Source of the DNA: Lepeophtheirus salmonis
Taxonomy: Eukaryota > Arthropoda > Copepoda > Siphonostomatoida > Caligidae
Assembly (NCBI RefSeq): GCF_016086655.4
Contig: NC_052136.2
Span: 43,578,492-43,642,491 of the forward strand
Reading direction: 5' to 3'
Length of the DNA: 64,000 nt
A program made the translations under genes and the position numbers. Numbering within the stretch: the first letter of the stretch is position 1; the number at the start of each line of letters is the position of its first letter. Below the pieces are notes generated by a model that saw only the letters and a program-made list of their open reading frames with translations, had not been told where the DNA came from and did no database searches. Below, piece by piece: positions 12,001 to 26,800 of this stretch.

Positions 12001-15000
12001 AAAACACTAAAAATATTGACAGTAGCATACAGTGAAACTGTTCTGAGTAAAAAAAAAAAAATGTTTACAAGTGCCACAACTCTTTCAAGACTCTCGAAAA
12101 GAGGCCAATGACGAGCGTTGCTCTGGACACCCAAGCACATCAACAATAGATGAAACCGTCGAATCACTATCAGAGAAGTTGCTGAAGATATCGGTTGGCT
12201 GGTGCCATAATTTTATTTTCGTACGTTTTCGGCATGAAACGAGTGTCCAGCCAAGAAAATACGTCAATATACATAAAAATCATCATTATGCTTAAAATTA
12301 CTTGTCAATAATTTTAAATTGAAATTTAAAAAGTGCTCATGAGTCTATTTATTCCTAATTGGATAAAGTATATTACTTGTCTTACAGAATAGTCTTTCCA
12401 TTTTCAATGGATAAAGGCGGGCATGATAAATATATACATACAAGTAATTTACTGGAATCTCTTCTTTTTTATGAAATATGCGTTATACAAGTCAAAATTA
12501 GCAACTCAAGGTTTATTGAAAAATAATACTAATATGTATTAATTGAGCTGAAATTGAATTTTATGTAGAATTTTTGATTTAAAAACTCTTCCAAAAATAT
12601 TAGAAGATATGATTTTAGTCTGTGTAGGCATAAAATAGCTCCTGAATGTTTTTACTACAAGAATAAAAAATATACCTTGTTAAAAATCAAAAACTTATGT
12701 TGTTAAGATGATTTTTAAATAAAAGTTTATTTCTTCTGGATGCTTTATATTAATTTTAGATATTTTTAGGATTTTAATTAATATATACGAGCGCTAATTG
12801 GATGGAATATCTAAAAAAAATGATACAATATGGAAATGACGTCGTATTATCATCGTATAACTATTTGTTATGGTATTAAATACGGTGCTTTTGGCATTTT
12901 TAAATCAATTCACTTATTGCGTTATAAAAATTATGCTCACTAACGGAAGATTATATAATGTATACTAATAAGATCATAAACAAAAATCAAAATATAACCC
13001 CCTATATTAATTATTTCAATATATTTCTCCTCTACCCAAAGGTTAATAGAAATACAAGGTTATGCCAGCATGTAATTAGGGTTGCCAGAATTTTCAATGT
13101 GATCTTCCAAAACTGACTGTGGGCAAGACAGACATATTTTGATATCATAGTATAACAGCTGTACTATAACAGTAACAATCAAGGACTTGTTAACAGTTTT
13201 ACTCTTTGACATCACTATTAAAATATGTTTGAAAATCTAAACATGGACACTTTTGATAAATGATAATTGTAAATTATCAAAAGATAAGTGGTCACACCCA
13301 TTGGCTCCAAGTTTTGGAGCTCCTTTTAATTAAAATAAAACTACCATGACTATCAAAGGAAACTTCAATTATTGCAATATGTTTCTTCTGACATGTTTTC
13401 AAAAGTTAAAAATTATTCATCTCATTTTTGTGTTATAACTTATATAATTTACTACTTACATACAAGTTACACATTGTACACGACATATATAACTGTACTA
13501 CCCACCTTGATTGCTGATTTGTTGGCTGTGGAATGGTTAGGCTTGATGAAGTAGCAACTGAATCTTTGGAGTTTGAAGGAGCAACAGTCTTTTTTTCTTC
13601 ACCTTTCAAAAATTTCATTAAGGTACGTAAAACAGCATCCCTCCAGGTTGATTTTGAATCTATACATTGATATTAAAACCATCATTAGTATTTATTTTTT
13701 TATAATTGTATCATTGTTCAGCCTAAAGCTGATAAGAAAACGAAAATGTCTTTATAGATAACTCAGGGAGCACGTATTTTCTTACGTCCTTGAAAGTAAA
13801 GTTGTATAACTAATACCTTTACACGTGTAATATATATATTTTTTTGAGTATCACAATGAAAGAGCCTGCTTATGTTCAGTTCTATGGAAAACATTTCTTC
13901 ATCAACATAGTTCATCAATTAGGAAGTTATTTGAACTAAATAGTTATAAAAATTTCACTTACAAATTAAACAGGGTTAATAATTAAAGAAAGCACTTCTA
14001 AGTGTGACTGCTCATAAATGACATAAAGTAACGCTGAGGATTTGTTATGATTGGAAAGTGCATATTGGAGTCAGAGTAGAACTAAGGATCGACATTGTAG
14101 CAATTTATGTCTATGATCTTGCAAGATACGGAGTAGAATTTGTGTTTATTTTCTTAATCTCATGGGTACACCCAGCTAATTTGATAAAATATTTTGATAG
14201 CTGAGTTGTTTTCCTCCAAAAGATTATTTAAATTGTCAGCATTAACATGTCCATTTTAGGGTTCTTTGATTTTTATATATCGGCAGGTAACATTTTATGT
14301 AACTCAACTTCTTTTTTTATTGGTAAAATGGAGTTACACTGATTCAGTATAAGTGAACATTATCAGGTGGTCCAGATAATTTGGGAACCATTTCCAATGC
14401 TTATCTATCCGTTGGTTGTGTCAAAATAATTTCTTTATTTTTGAACAGCCACGTTTGTTGTTAGTAAACAATATTTTTTAAAAAGGGAACAGTTATATAT
14501 GGAGCAGACCAGAAGAACTGATATATCCGAATTGCCTCGTGCAGGATTCACTCTGCATGAGATTACCAAGCGTCTCAATTACTCCAGAAAAACATTGTAT
14601 AGGAATTGTGATGAATTTGACGCCGAGGGGAAGACTCACAGGAAACATCATAAAATCATTAACTCGATGAAGTGAAGTGGAGGATTCTTGAGATTTTTTT
14701 TTAGACGAGCCGGGATTTTTGGGCTGTAAACAGTCTGGACGAAAGTTATAAGGAGAAGGGGATTTTATTATTAATAATTGAATTTAATTAAATGTACCTT
14801 TCAAATAAAAAAAACAAATTATGGTTCTACCCTATCTAATTCGTTCGTTATAGGGCTTTCAAGATTTGCCTAATTTATTTTGGACCAGGCCTGTAATACT
14901 TAATTTACTCCCTCTGACCTAGGAATTGCATTTGAAGTTCATATACAAAAAGGAGAAGCAACCGAATATAGAACCTACGCAGATTGAGTTCTAGAGAATA

Positions 15001-18000
15001 TTTTTTCCCCGTGTGCGTTGTCCAATGAGCTAGGTTGCTCCATACTCTAGTTGGGAATTGTGAAGAATTGTACTCACGTTATGTAAAAAAAAAAGAAAAA
15101 AAAGAAGAAAAATATCAGATACATAAATATATTATGGCATTGTTTTGACATTTTTTCTCGTTGTTTTTACATAGCGCCAGTGGTAAGGAATGAATTGTCT
15201 TGAATGAGGAAGTTACACAGATAGCCAACCGGCATTAATATTTTACACGGACCCGTATGAAATTTTCATTTACTGCAATATTATGTTGGATCACCTACCC
15301 TTTGTTGAGGATGCTTCTCCGGTCTCTCTTGTCCCCCAAGAAATGACATTTAAGTTAAATATCGAGTATATAACAAGAAGGAGATACATTGAAGGTATAG
15401 TAACATAGTAAATGAGTCCACAAGGAAGGCAAAGAATCTCTTTAGGATGCATCAATGCTGCTAGTATAAATGAAGTTGCAACTAAGAGAAGTGAAAGGGT
15501 TGTCGGAGCAAGCCATCCATCTTCTGTAATCTTAAAAAGTAAGGAAGTACATTAATCATTAAACTAAGTCTCTTAGATAGAAGGTTAACACAGTTCAATA
15601 TGCGTATTAGTCGATAAAATATAGGGGTCCAGGAAAATTGGGCGAATATACAGGACCGTTTGGCTGAAAAATGATTTATATTTTATTAAAATATACAATT
15701 GTATATTGTCCTTCGACAAAAATATTTACGGCCAAAAGTCCACTTACGAAAATATATATATTATTGTTCGGTAGAGTCAACCTACCTCACTTTTGAGAAC
15801 TTTGAGCCAGTAATTTTTCCAGATTGCTTAAGCCTTTATTTAAGGTTATTTGTTTAATACTTTTTTAGTATTTTGTTATGCATCAAGGTTATATGAGATG
15901 ATCTATCAGGTTCTTTCTTTTCAGAGCTTTCAATAATATTCTCCTGAAAGGCCATATAGACACGCTCCGATCTCCATATAACCCAGTTATGATGGTCTTC
16001 AGAAGACATTCTTAGTACCAGGCCCCAGGTAGCAAAACAAATAAATTTTAAAGTTTGAGAGAAATGTGTTGATAGTATATAAAGACAGTTAAATCAGAGA
16101 GTTTCATCATTGTTATAAAATAAAATTATGGTTAACTCTGCTTAGAAGTATCATTAAATTTTAAAATGAAATTATGGTTAATTCTGCTTAGAATTATCAT
16201 TAAATTTTAAAATTTATACTAATTGACGGGAAAATTAATTGAGATATCAGATATGAACATATTGAACTTGGTTACCTTCATACATTATTATAATTAATTA
16301 CTTGTAATAACATTCCTACTAGGACAGCCATCATGATCAATGAGTAAAGGACGCTTAGCACTTGTGCAAACAATAGTTGTATTTTGTCGTTCGAAGAATA
16401 TTTGTAGCATATTATCATGAATAGGATAATAGGAATAATATTAAATATTAGGGAACTAGTATTTGAAATCTTAAAAGCAACAGAAAATGATCCAATTAGC
16501 AGGAGAAAAATGCTTCCAGGCCCTAGAATAGTACCAATGAGAAGCATTATTTGATATCCAATATAAAAGTAAGAAATATCCTTATTGACGCGTATAACAT
16601 TTTTGTAGTCGAAAAGAAGATCCACGACATTTGCCATTGTTGAAGGCATCCATCTTCGCCGCTGCTTAAAGAAATCATCAAATGCTTCTGGGACAACTTT
16701 AAGGAAATATTTAAAGCAAGGGGTTTATTAAAAATTAAATTATTATCATATTTACATGTGTATGCGTCACAGACCGCTGCATAAGATACGCGATAACCAT
16801 TTTGAAGTAACAGAGTGCATAACCATCGATCTTCACCCTGGTCATATTGAACAAAATCTTTTGGTTGCATACTCTCAGTTGCATACGTCTTCATAATCTT
16901 TCCATTTATGCTTGAAGATCTAAACAAGCTGAAACAACCCGGGGAGCATAGAACACAACCCATAATATGTTCTGTTGATTTTTGTAACCAATGTCCAATT
17001 GCGTATTCAAAGGACTGATACCATTTCATAACTCCTGAGCCTAAAGGATGAATTCTTCCACACACTGCGCCGGTTTTTACATTTTTTTTCATCAAATCTA
17101 AAAGCATAGTCACTGCTTCGGGATGGAAATCCATGTCTCCGTCAAGCGCTAATAAGTAAGTGTCCTCTAATGCATGATTATATCCTTCCGATTTGAGCTT
17201 TTTGTGTTGATACTTTATGAGGTAGTTCATGTACATGATTTGAGACCAGCGTTTCTTTTTCTTTATTTTAAATCTATCCTTTAAATGACAAATGATTTGT
17301 GTGCCTAAAGGAAGTGTCCAAGTTAATCGTCCTCCAAAAGGAGTTGGCGCAACTGTCGGAAGTTTGTTCTAAAAGGTAGGAAATGATACAAATGATTCAT
17401 ATATAATATACCCGGATGTACACTACAGCTAAAACAAACTTTAAAATCCCCCAGATCCCATATGAGTGCATAACTAATTTTTTATTATTCAAGGATTCCA
17501 AATTGGTTCGATTGGTCGAGATCGGGTAATTAGAATCATATAATACTAGATATTTCAGGGGGCACAGGGGTTGATATGGAGACCCATCCCTAAAAAATAA
17601 TTTTTTTCTTTTGAACGATAAAAAAATATCGCAAAGGGAGAAAAAATTTAATGAGAAAATAGGGGGGATTTTTTTAAGCGTCTTTTTTCTAAGAAAAGTC
17701 ATTTCACCAAATTATGCAGTGGAGCAAAAATTTAAACTTTTTTCAAGAAATAAAAAAATAAATAAAAAGCCCCCCCTAAAAAAATTATATATGTATAATC
17801 CTGCGGACGCCCCTGAACCGGTAATGGAAGGCTCAAGCGCGCCCACTACACATGTTGTAGAATAACTGAGATATTACAACAATAACGTAATATAAGTTCA
17901 TATGACCGATGGTAAAAAACACTAATTCATTATAATTAAATAGTTGAATGATAGAAGAGGGTTGAGATAAGCTTGATATTTAAATTAAATAATTTTATAA

Positions 18001-21000
18001 AAACTTTTATTTACGAATTTTACTAGTCAGTTATTAAATGTAGATATATGTTTGGGTATTTAAATCTAATAAATATTTTTTCCCTATTAAAATATGATAA
18101 ATGGTCAACCAATTGCCTTTTGATCTTTTGTTATGCCATCGTGGATATTTATCAGTTATTCTATGCCATTTATAGAGGGTGCGTTTGAGCTTTCACTACA
18201 AGTTTTCTAGTGTTATATGGTAGAAGTAATTGTGGAACAAGTATGGATGATAAAAACTTTACTTTATGATGAAAAATGGTTATGATTATTTTTACTTCAT
18301 AAATTCATAAAAATGTAAATGTTGACACGTAATAGAATAAAATGTCGGTAATAAGAATAGTTTCAAATGGTAACGCACGTTCTAATAAAGTTTTGAAATT
18401 TTTGCATAATACGTATTTTCATTGAAAAAGTGCAACAAACAGGAAAACGGAAAGCATGGTCAGATAATGCAACCCTTTTTTATTCAAGAATATGTATTTT
18501 AAAAAATATTGATTAATGCTAAAACTATAAATTGGCTGTATGATCAATATTCCTAACTCTGGGACTGTTTATGCAAGATTAATAAAAATACATACATTAC
18601 CACACTCCTTCTCAAGTATATCAATTAAATTATGCACAAAGCTATTTATAGATCCCATTTCATCAATGATGTTCCTTTCCTGCTCTTTCGATCCATCGTT
18701 ACCCCCATACTGAAATGCATCATCAAAAATAATGTGAGTTTCCCATTTAAAGTAGTCATTAGTGCCGTTCTTTTTGTGCTTCATAATGTAGGTTTGCGTA
18801 TCATTATACGAGTCCATTCTGAAACATTTAAAATTATATAAATTATGTATCTACTTCTAAAAGATACTAGAAATTACAAGTAGGTACGAATTTCATTGAA
18901 ATTGAAATTTCTTTTAAAACTCTATAGTAATTAAAAAAAATTATATTTAAAAAAAAAAAAAAAAGTTATTTTTTTTAGATAAAAATTTAAAAAACCACAG
19001 CTACTCAAAATAAATTTCAAAAATTAAATTTCAAATATTACAATTTCCGAAAAAATCTATAGTTTTTCACAAAAAAATAAATTTTTCTGAAAGGAAAATC
19101 AAATAGTTTAAACAACCTATTTTATTTAAGAAAATATATATAAATAAATTCTACCACTATTTCTGTGTACAAGTTTTTCATTTTAATCTACTCCTAGCCG
19201 TTGTCAGTACCCGGAAGCCGGCAGAGAACGTTGAATCCCTCTCTCGGTACTGCTTACAATATCAAGAAGTATTTTTATTCTTATAAATATCGGAAACATA
19301 TTGGACAATTGGCCAAAACATTTTTGCCGAATGACATTTCGCTGAAGGACAATTAGCCGAAGACCAATATGCTGAATGAACATTTTGCCAAAGGATCATT
19401 TGGGACATTTGGGGGAATATGATATTTAATGCATTCATATAAACGATGATATTTTCAATTCAATTTTAAATGGTTTTGTCATAATTAGTTATTTTTCATA
19501 TCTTTATTTATGTTATATAGTTTAATCAATTAGTGTTCTTTTGCAAGAAATATTTTTTTAAAAAGATATTCGTTAATGTACTGCAGCTGTAAAGATTCTT
19601 ACTAAATTCAAACCACATATGTACTTCTGTGTTGTGTTTATATAAGGATAATTTATAAATATAACTAGAAAAAAAGAACACTAATTAATTTAGCCATATC
19701 ATTTTGTATTGAATTAAATATACAATCGTATATATAAATTTATTAAATATTATTTTTTGGGCAAATATCCCAAATGAAATATATGGTGAAATATCAGTTC
19801 GGCAAATTCCCCTTTCTCAAAATATAAATTCGCTAAATTGTCCTTATGCGAAATGTCTAACAGGGAAATGTAATTCCGCAAAATTTTTATAGCCCAATAT
19901 TCTGCTCGCCATTTTTTATTTATTCCTAAGAATACAATTTTTACGTCAATATTATAAAGACGGAGGTATCAGTTTTGATACCGTTTGGACTTTGGCGTCA
20001 AATATTATGAATTGTTAAATCTTAGCTTTCCAGATTTTTATTTTCGATGTGAGCACTACGTCCTGCCGAAGTTTTGGAGTGTTAAAAACAAAGATTTTTT
20101 AATTATAAGAAAAAAAAAGAAAATGTTCTCTCCGTGGATGCAAGAGTCATATTTGTATCCATCGATTTTTAATAGTTCAAACTTGTACTCAGACCTCCTA
20201 GTTGATATTTAACAACAAATTAGTACAGGCATATTCTTCAAAATAGACTGAAATATAATTAGTTGTGATATCCAGAATAGTTTTGATACTTTATTGGTAT
20301 CCTTTTTGTTATCAGCAGGGAAATGTTAAACCACTGTAGCTTTATTTGTTAAAAATATATGGAACGATGTAGCTCAATGGGCAATGCAATCGGGAGAAAT
20401 TATTTTCTTGAACTCAATGTGTAGTAATTAAAATTTATTTGAACAATGGGCATGTTAAAAGACCCAAAAATCAACATGGTAACCTTGACAATTTGAAAAA
20501 TATATTGTATAAAAGATAAAATAATGCTCAAGACGTTTCTTTTGATCAATTACAATCAGCTGTGACAAGAGAGGAAGGAAATGAACTAGGGCATTTGTAA
20601 GAATTACTCTAATGACTATCCCCAACTCTACTCTGAGTTAAACAAGTACTTATAATTATATAGTTCTGCAACAAATTAAGGGTTACGCTCAGTCTTATAT
20701 GAGCATAACAAAGGTTCAATGAGTTTTTGAATATAATTGAATCTACTTAGAAAAGGATGTTTATACTCAGGAGTTACAAAATAATGACAATTTTGTAGGT
20801 AAGACTGGTAATTCTTCACATTACCAATTCTTAAAAAAAAACCAGTCCTGCTGAAAAATTCAAAGGATTGACGTCATTTTCAATGTGTGTAGGTTCGCGC
20901 CTGTCATTCCTAGGCAAGGAAATATACTTCATGTATATGGACTTCAAAGAAGATTTCTGGGTCAGATGGAGTTAATATAATACTATAATGTTTATTTATG

Positions 21001-23844
21001 CTTCATAAGTACAACTCCATCTGAACAATTTCAATGAACATTTAAAGATAAATAAATAAAATGTTCATTACATCTTCTTTTTTTTTTTAATTTGGAAACC
21101 ACTTTGTATACAAATTGACTAGTGTGTATTGCTAAAAAACAGTTGGACTCTTTTTTTATACCATCAGTCTGCAAAAATAAATGCTAGATCACCGTCAATC
21201 TTAAAAAAGATTATTTAAATTGTTGTAATTACGGTCTTGATTTCAGTTTCCTTTTTTAGGATACAGACAGTCCATATTTTCTATAACTCCCCAAGAAAAA
21301 CTCAGTGGCACTCTCCGTTATTTTTGAGCATATATAATCGTAGTTACAATACCGTTTAATGTTCTTAAATTAAATAATAATGGTAGCAGATTATAAAAAT
21401 TGAATAAAAACACGTTTTAGATTACCAACTACAAAGAAAGGTGTATGCTTAATAGGTACTTACCTCACTAATGACTGTACTAAACTCTGCATCTCTGTCT
21501 TCGTTTCATGCCATAGAGTGACACATCCATATACAATTGTGGGACTTTTTTCATCTGTTTTGATAAAAGCATCCACTCTTTTATTCATGAGAAGGGATTG
21601 ATCTAACATCATTCCTGAATAAAATGGTTTGCAAAATATTTGTTCGATGGATGCTAGCCGAATGGTTGCGGATTTCCAAATGTGTTTTGTTATCCATAAT
21701 TGGGATGCAAACCATAAGAACCAAAACCAAATTTGATTTTCCATTATGTAAGTGATTGTATTGTTCATAGAAGGACATTGAAAGAACACATATCTAAAAT
21801 AATTTATTGGACAGTGAGTAAAATCAATTTATAACTTATTTTTATATACGTGTTAGTGCCATTACAATATCATAGGGCGTAACCTTGCTCACACAAAAAT
21901 GCCTTAAATGTTTTGTTGTCTTGATAAATAAACGAAGTAATAAGTTATGAATACTTTTACTCAGTTTCCATAAGAACAAGAATACAATTTCTTGTTGATC
22001 TCTCGTCGCTTATAAAATATATATATTGGACATCTTTTAATTTTTATAATGAAATTTTGGTTTTCATATAGAAGTACTTAAAGCTACGCTTTCAGTACAA
22101 TATTTAAAAAACAACAACAAAATAATCAATATTATTATAGAGTATTAAATATAATACTATGTAGTATTTTAATATTATGAAATATATATATATAATTCAT
22201 TTTAAAAATTTTCGAGAAATAATATCACAATTACATTCTGGGAGTAATTAAGAAGTTAATAACATTTGGTGGGATTGACTTATTTGGCCAACAACCAGAT
22301 GATTTCGGGTTTTTTTGTTGTTTCTTTTTTTTTCTATTAGATGAAAAGTTACTTGATAGAAAAGCAACCTCGCCGTGAATAACGCTTTAGTTAAGGTTTG
22401 TGTGTCAAAACAGGTATCGATACTTTTTCAGCTAAACATATTTTTCTATTTTATTTGAAAGGTGAAAATATTGTTGGATATATTTTTCATCAATGGTAAT
22501 AACTGTTGCAATACCGTTTTAAATGCGTCAGCACTAACCGTATATTTGAATATTGTGGCAAGGAAAACTAACTATTAGATGGAACATGCATAATTTCCCC
22601 TCTTTCTTTTGTTTGACCAACTCAAGGCTCTTTTTGAGGCGTAGGATAATTTTCCCTAAGGATATTTTGCCTTGGAACCCCTTTCCTTAATATATTAATA
22701 AATAAGATTTATACGTCGTTATTGTTATTTTTGGTTAAATTTAATGAACCCTTAGAACTTTTTCATTAATAAAATGTCTTGTGTATTACCATAAAACGCA
22801 TTAAATGGTTGTTTTCTTTTGAAAAAAATTATGAAATCCTGCCCTAAAATCCATACACTAACAAAATCTCACTATGTAATGAATTCGAAACAGAGACAAA
22901 ATAGGTGATTGAATGAGTATAATAAGAAAAACAAAAGAATAATTTGAATTTAATAATTGCTAACTAATTCTCCGTTAGTTATTACTCTAAGACATGAGTA
23001 TTCACACTAGAAAAGACTCATTGATTTACAAAGAAGCATAATATGAGACAAGTGCATAATTCCATCATTATCTAACAAAAAAACATTGAATTTTTTTTTT
23101 TAAATAAACATTACATATTTTGATAAAAAAATTCATAGAGACCATCAATTTTAACCAAAAATAAAAAATAACGACGTATAAACTTCATATATATATATAT
23201 ATATTAAGGCGAAATATCCTGGATGCAAAATGGCTTTTAGGCGGAATGGGTTAAGGTAAAATTACTGGGCACCGTTTTTAAGAGTAGATGCGTTATAAAA
23301 TGAAACAGAGAATTGAGTTGAAACAATCGGATAATAAATTTCTATATAAGTAATGTAGATAATAAGTAGGTGAAATACTTATAAAAATGCTTCTTATTCC
23401 TTTGAATTTATATTTCAGGAGCATACTTTAAAGAAATATAAAATTTAATTATGTGCTATTCTTTATTTATATTTTTAATGCTTTGTTTCGTATTTATTCT
23501 TATATTAAGGCACTTTTGATGTAGGTTTAGTGAATTTAATTCGCTATATGGGTTAAAAAAGTTGTTCCTTTGTTTTTCACTTGATTTCTGGAATTCCTTT
23601 TTTTTTTTTTCAAAACTACCTACAAAATTTATTTTTAGTTGCTACTGAGTAATGAAGATGTATCCTATAAATTTTTATTAAAAATAAAAAAATAATGTTT
23701 TTAACATAAGACTGAAATTGTAAATATTTTTGAAACCCCCATATTCATGATCTAAATGTTATTTTTAAATACATACTTATTTTTCTCGATGTTTCATAAT
23801 CATACAAGTATTTTTAGACATTTTAATTATTAAAATTAATGATT

Positions 23845-23884
<40 letters not shown>

Positions 23885-26800
23885 TGTAATGATTAAATTC
23901 GTGTAATTCTTTATCATGCAAGTAAATAAAAATTTATTTATTTTATTCATTTGTAAGAAGCATGTTTACTACGGGAGGGTTTTAGGAATTGATAGAACTT
24001 TTTTTTTCATTAATTTTTCTGCTGACATATCAAAAAATAAAGCAACCAAAAACATTATTTAATTATGTAAGACAATCAATGCACATTTGCTTTAATTCAC
24101 TTTTCTTTTTCTTTTCATAACTATTCCAGTAAAAAAAACCCCTAAGTTGGAACAAAAAGGAATATAAATAAAAATCCATTCTGTCTATTCTACTGTGTAT
24201 TCATTGGGGTGTATTAGGAGAACCAAGACACAAAACATCTCAGATCTAAGCCTGTACTATAAGTAGTTTTGTTTTCATCTTTTTTCTAATATCAAATACA
24301 ACTTGGAGTATGAAAAAGTTGTCCACCAATATTTTATGAAATTATTCTCTTAAGCCACCAAATGGAGGAAAAAGAGAAAATAACCATCTGTAAAAGTTCA
24401 TCTTTATTTTCTGAATATGTAAAATTTGTCATATAGATGTAGATTCACTGAAATGTTTACCCACTCTTTTAGCACGTATAATTTCCCAGTTTTTATTATT
24501 ATTATCCTTGTGCCCCTCTTTACTGCAATTTAGCTCCTTTTATTTGTTGATGATCTTTTGAAAAAACCTCTCCTTTTTTCAATAATTTTCAAGTATTTTC
24601 GTATGATTTCTTCTCCTTCAAGAAAAAATAAAAACTTAATGAAATTGCAAAAAAGAAAAGGATATTCAAATCATTATCATTATAACCAATTTCAAACGTT
24701 ACGTCGAATAATAATAGACATAGAAGATAAATAAAAATATTACTTATCATTCGATTTCAATTTAATAACGATTATTTTACAGAAACTTAAAGTTTCTTTT
24801 CGTCGCTCTTCCTTACATCCATCAAGGGAACACTATATACATGGAGAGGGTAAGCATTTCCAGGAAATACATGTGTACTACGTGTGTAAAAAACTCTTTA
24901 AATTCATTAAATTATGATCATGGGTAGTGATTTTTAATTATTCGAACAGCCGACTTTATATTTAGGAGTCAATTTCATGTATTAATGAGAAAATAAAATA
25001 TATCGTCAATATTGCGTTTTTAACATTTTATGTGACCTTGATCTTAAGCTTTCGAATTTTAATACTGTCGCATTATTAACATATATGACCTTTCTACAAT
25101 GTTTCACTTAGATCCGTAACTTTTGACTAATCCTGATTACCAAAAAACAAAACATGACAAATAGATAAACTTGAGAGTTTTGTTCAACGTCGTTGGTGGA
25201 CTTAATAAGCTCATATATGAATGAAGCATTCAACTTTACTTACAAAAAACTAATTTATTTGTGAAAATTATTGATGCTTTTTTTTCTCAAAACTATAAAT
25301 AAGGTAAAAATACAATAAAAGCTTAAATTAAAATTCTCAACAATTAGATTAGCAACGAAAGAATAAATTTAAAAATTCGTGATCACGGCGTTCAATACTA
25401 CTATGAATGAATATGGAAATTAAAATATTTTGAAAAAATTCAAATTGATTGACTTTTTTAATGAATAATTCAACTTTCCCTAAATTAAGAATAATAGCAA
25501 ACTATTATCCTGCATAAAGTATACTTAAAGTTTTAATTAACAAATGGAATTGGTAAACCAAAGTATTTTATTCTAATATCAATGAAAGCTATCTATACCT
25601 TCAGTATACTTACATCTTTGATATCTCGTTTTTTTACACCATGACATCCCGCACAACTTAATTACACAACTCTATTTTCCCCCTCTCTAAGTGAGTTAAA
25701 ATTGTCGGCTGTAGGTTGGTTTCAATTGGGAACTTATTCTATTAACGAAATTAAATTTTTTAACCAAAATTGAAATTTTGTGGAAATATTGAGTAAAAAA
25801 TTTAGATTTAATAAATTTGTAGTAAGAATAAATTACACATTTTTGACACAAACTTAGAACTTGCGCATTTTTTCTTTATATTTCATATAAAGACCTTTAC
25901 AAATGTGACCGGTGGATATACTTAAAATAAGAGACCTAAACGGACATGATAACAATTTATTTACCTTAGCTCCTAGGATTAATATATTTATAAGAGAGAA
26001 CATCTAAAATAAAGTCCATCTATTATGAAAGATGGAATGAAAAACTAATGTTTGTCGGGGGAGTTAGAAGTGAAAGTCCTAGTTGGACTCACAGTAGAAT
26101 TAAAGAGTAATTTCTACCCATGTGGATATGTATCGCTATTTGTCTTTTTGATTTTTCCCTTTTAGCTGCTAGCAGATAACTTAATAAAACTTCATGATAG
26201 CTATTCTGCTTTAATTTTAATTATTCTTAAATTGTTAGGGTACTCATGTGTCTTTTTGGTTTTTAGTGTCATATTTTCTATAACTATATCCACAGTGGTG
26301 TCTAAAACGTTTTATTAGATCAGATGTAAGCATCCATAAACGGAAGGAAATAAACACAAATCCAGCTCCTTATATATTAAGGACATAAAGGCTGTAACTA
26401 CTCCGATGACGATCCTCAATTCTACTCTTAGTCCAACAAGGACCAAGGGTGTCTGCAGGATGATATATATATTTTTTTGGAGAAGGGGCTTGGGGGTTCG
26501 AATGTTTTTGAAAAAACTTAAAAATTATAATAATAATAATTTTTTTTTTCAAAAATCTATAGTTACTCAAAATTAATTATATTTTTTGGAAATATCATTT
26601 GAAAAATTATTTTTTTTGGAAATAAATATATAAATTAAATTAAAAATATTAATTTTTTTGTGGAAAAAAGTACATAAATCCAAAGCAATTTACCAAAAAA
26701 AACAATTTTTGATAAAAAAAAAATCATAAATCAATAGGTATCTACAGAAAATTTTTTTTTTTTTTTGAGAAAAGTTACAAATGTTGTCTAAATTTTTTTC

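Noticed and set aside
18596..18601. Donor GTAATG four to six bases upstream as the end of exon 6
   Set aside because: It would leave phase 1, while exon 7 needs phase 0 to give TPFGGRLTW; GTATGT at 18,595 fits both phase and donor consensus.
23188..23206. (AT)n run as a promoter TATA box
   Set aside because: Simple AT microsatellite inside an intron; no gene starts nearby.
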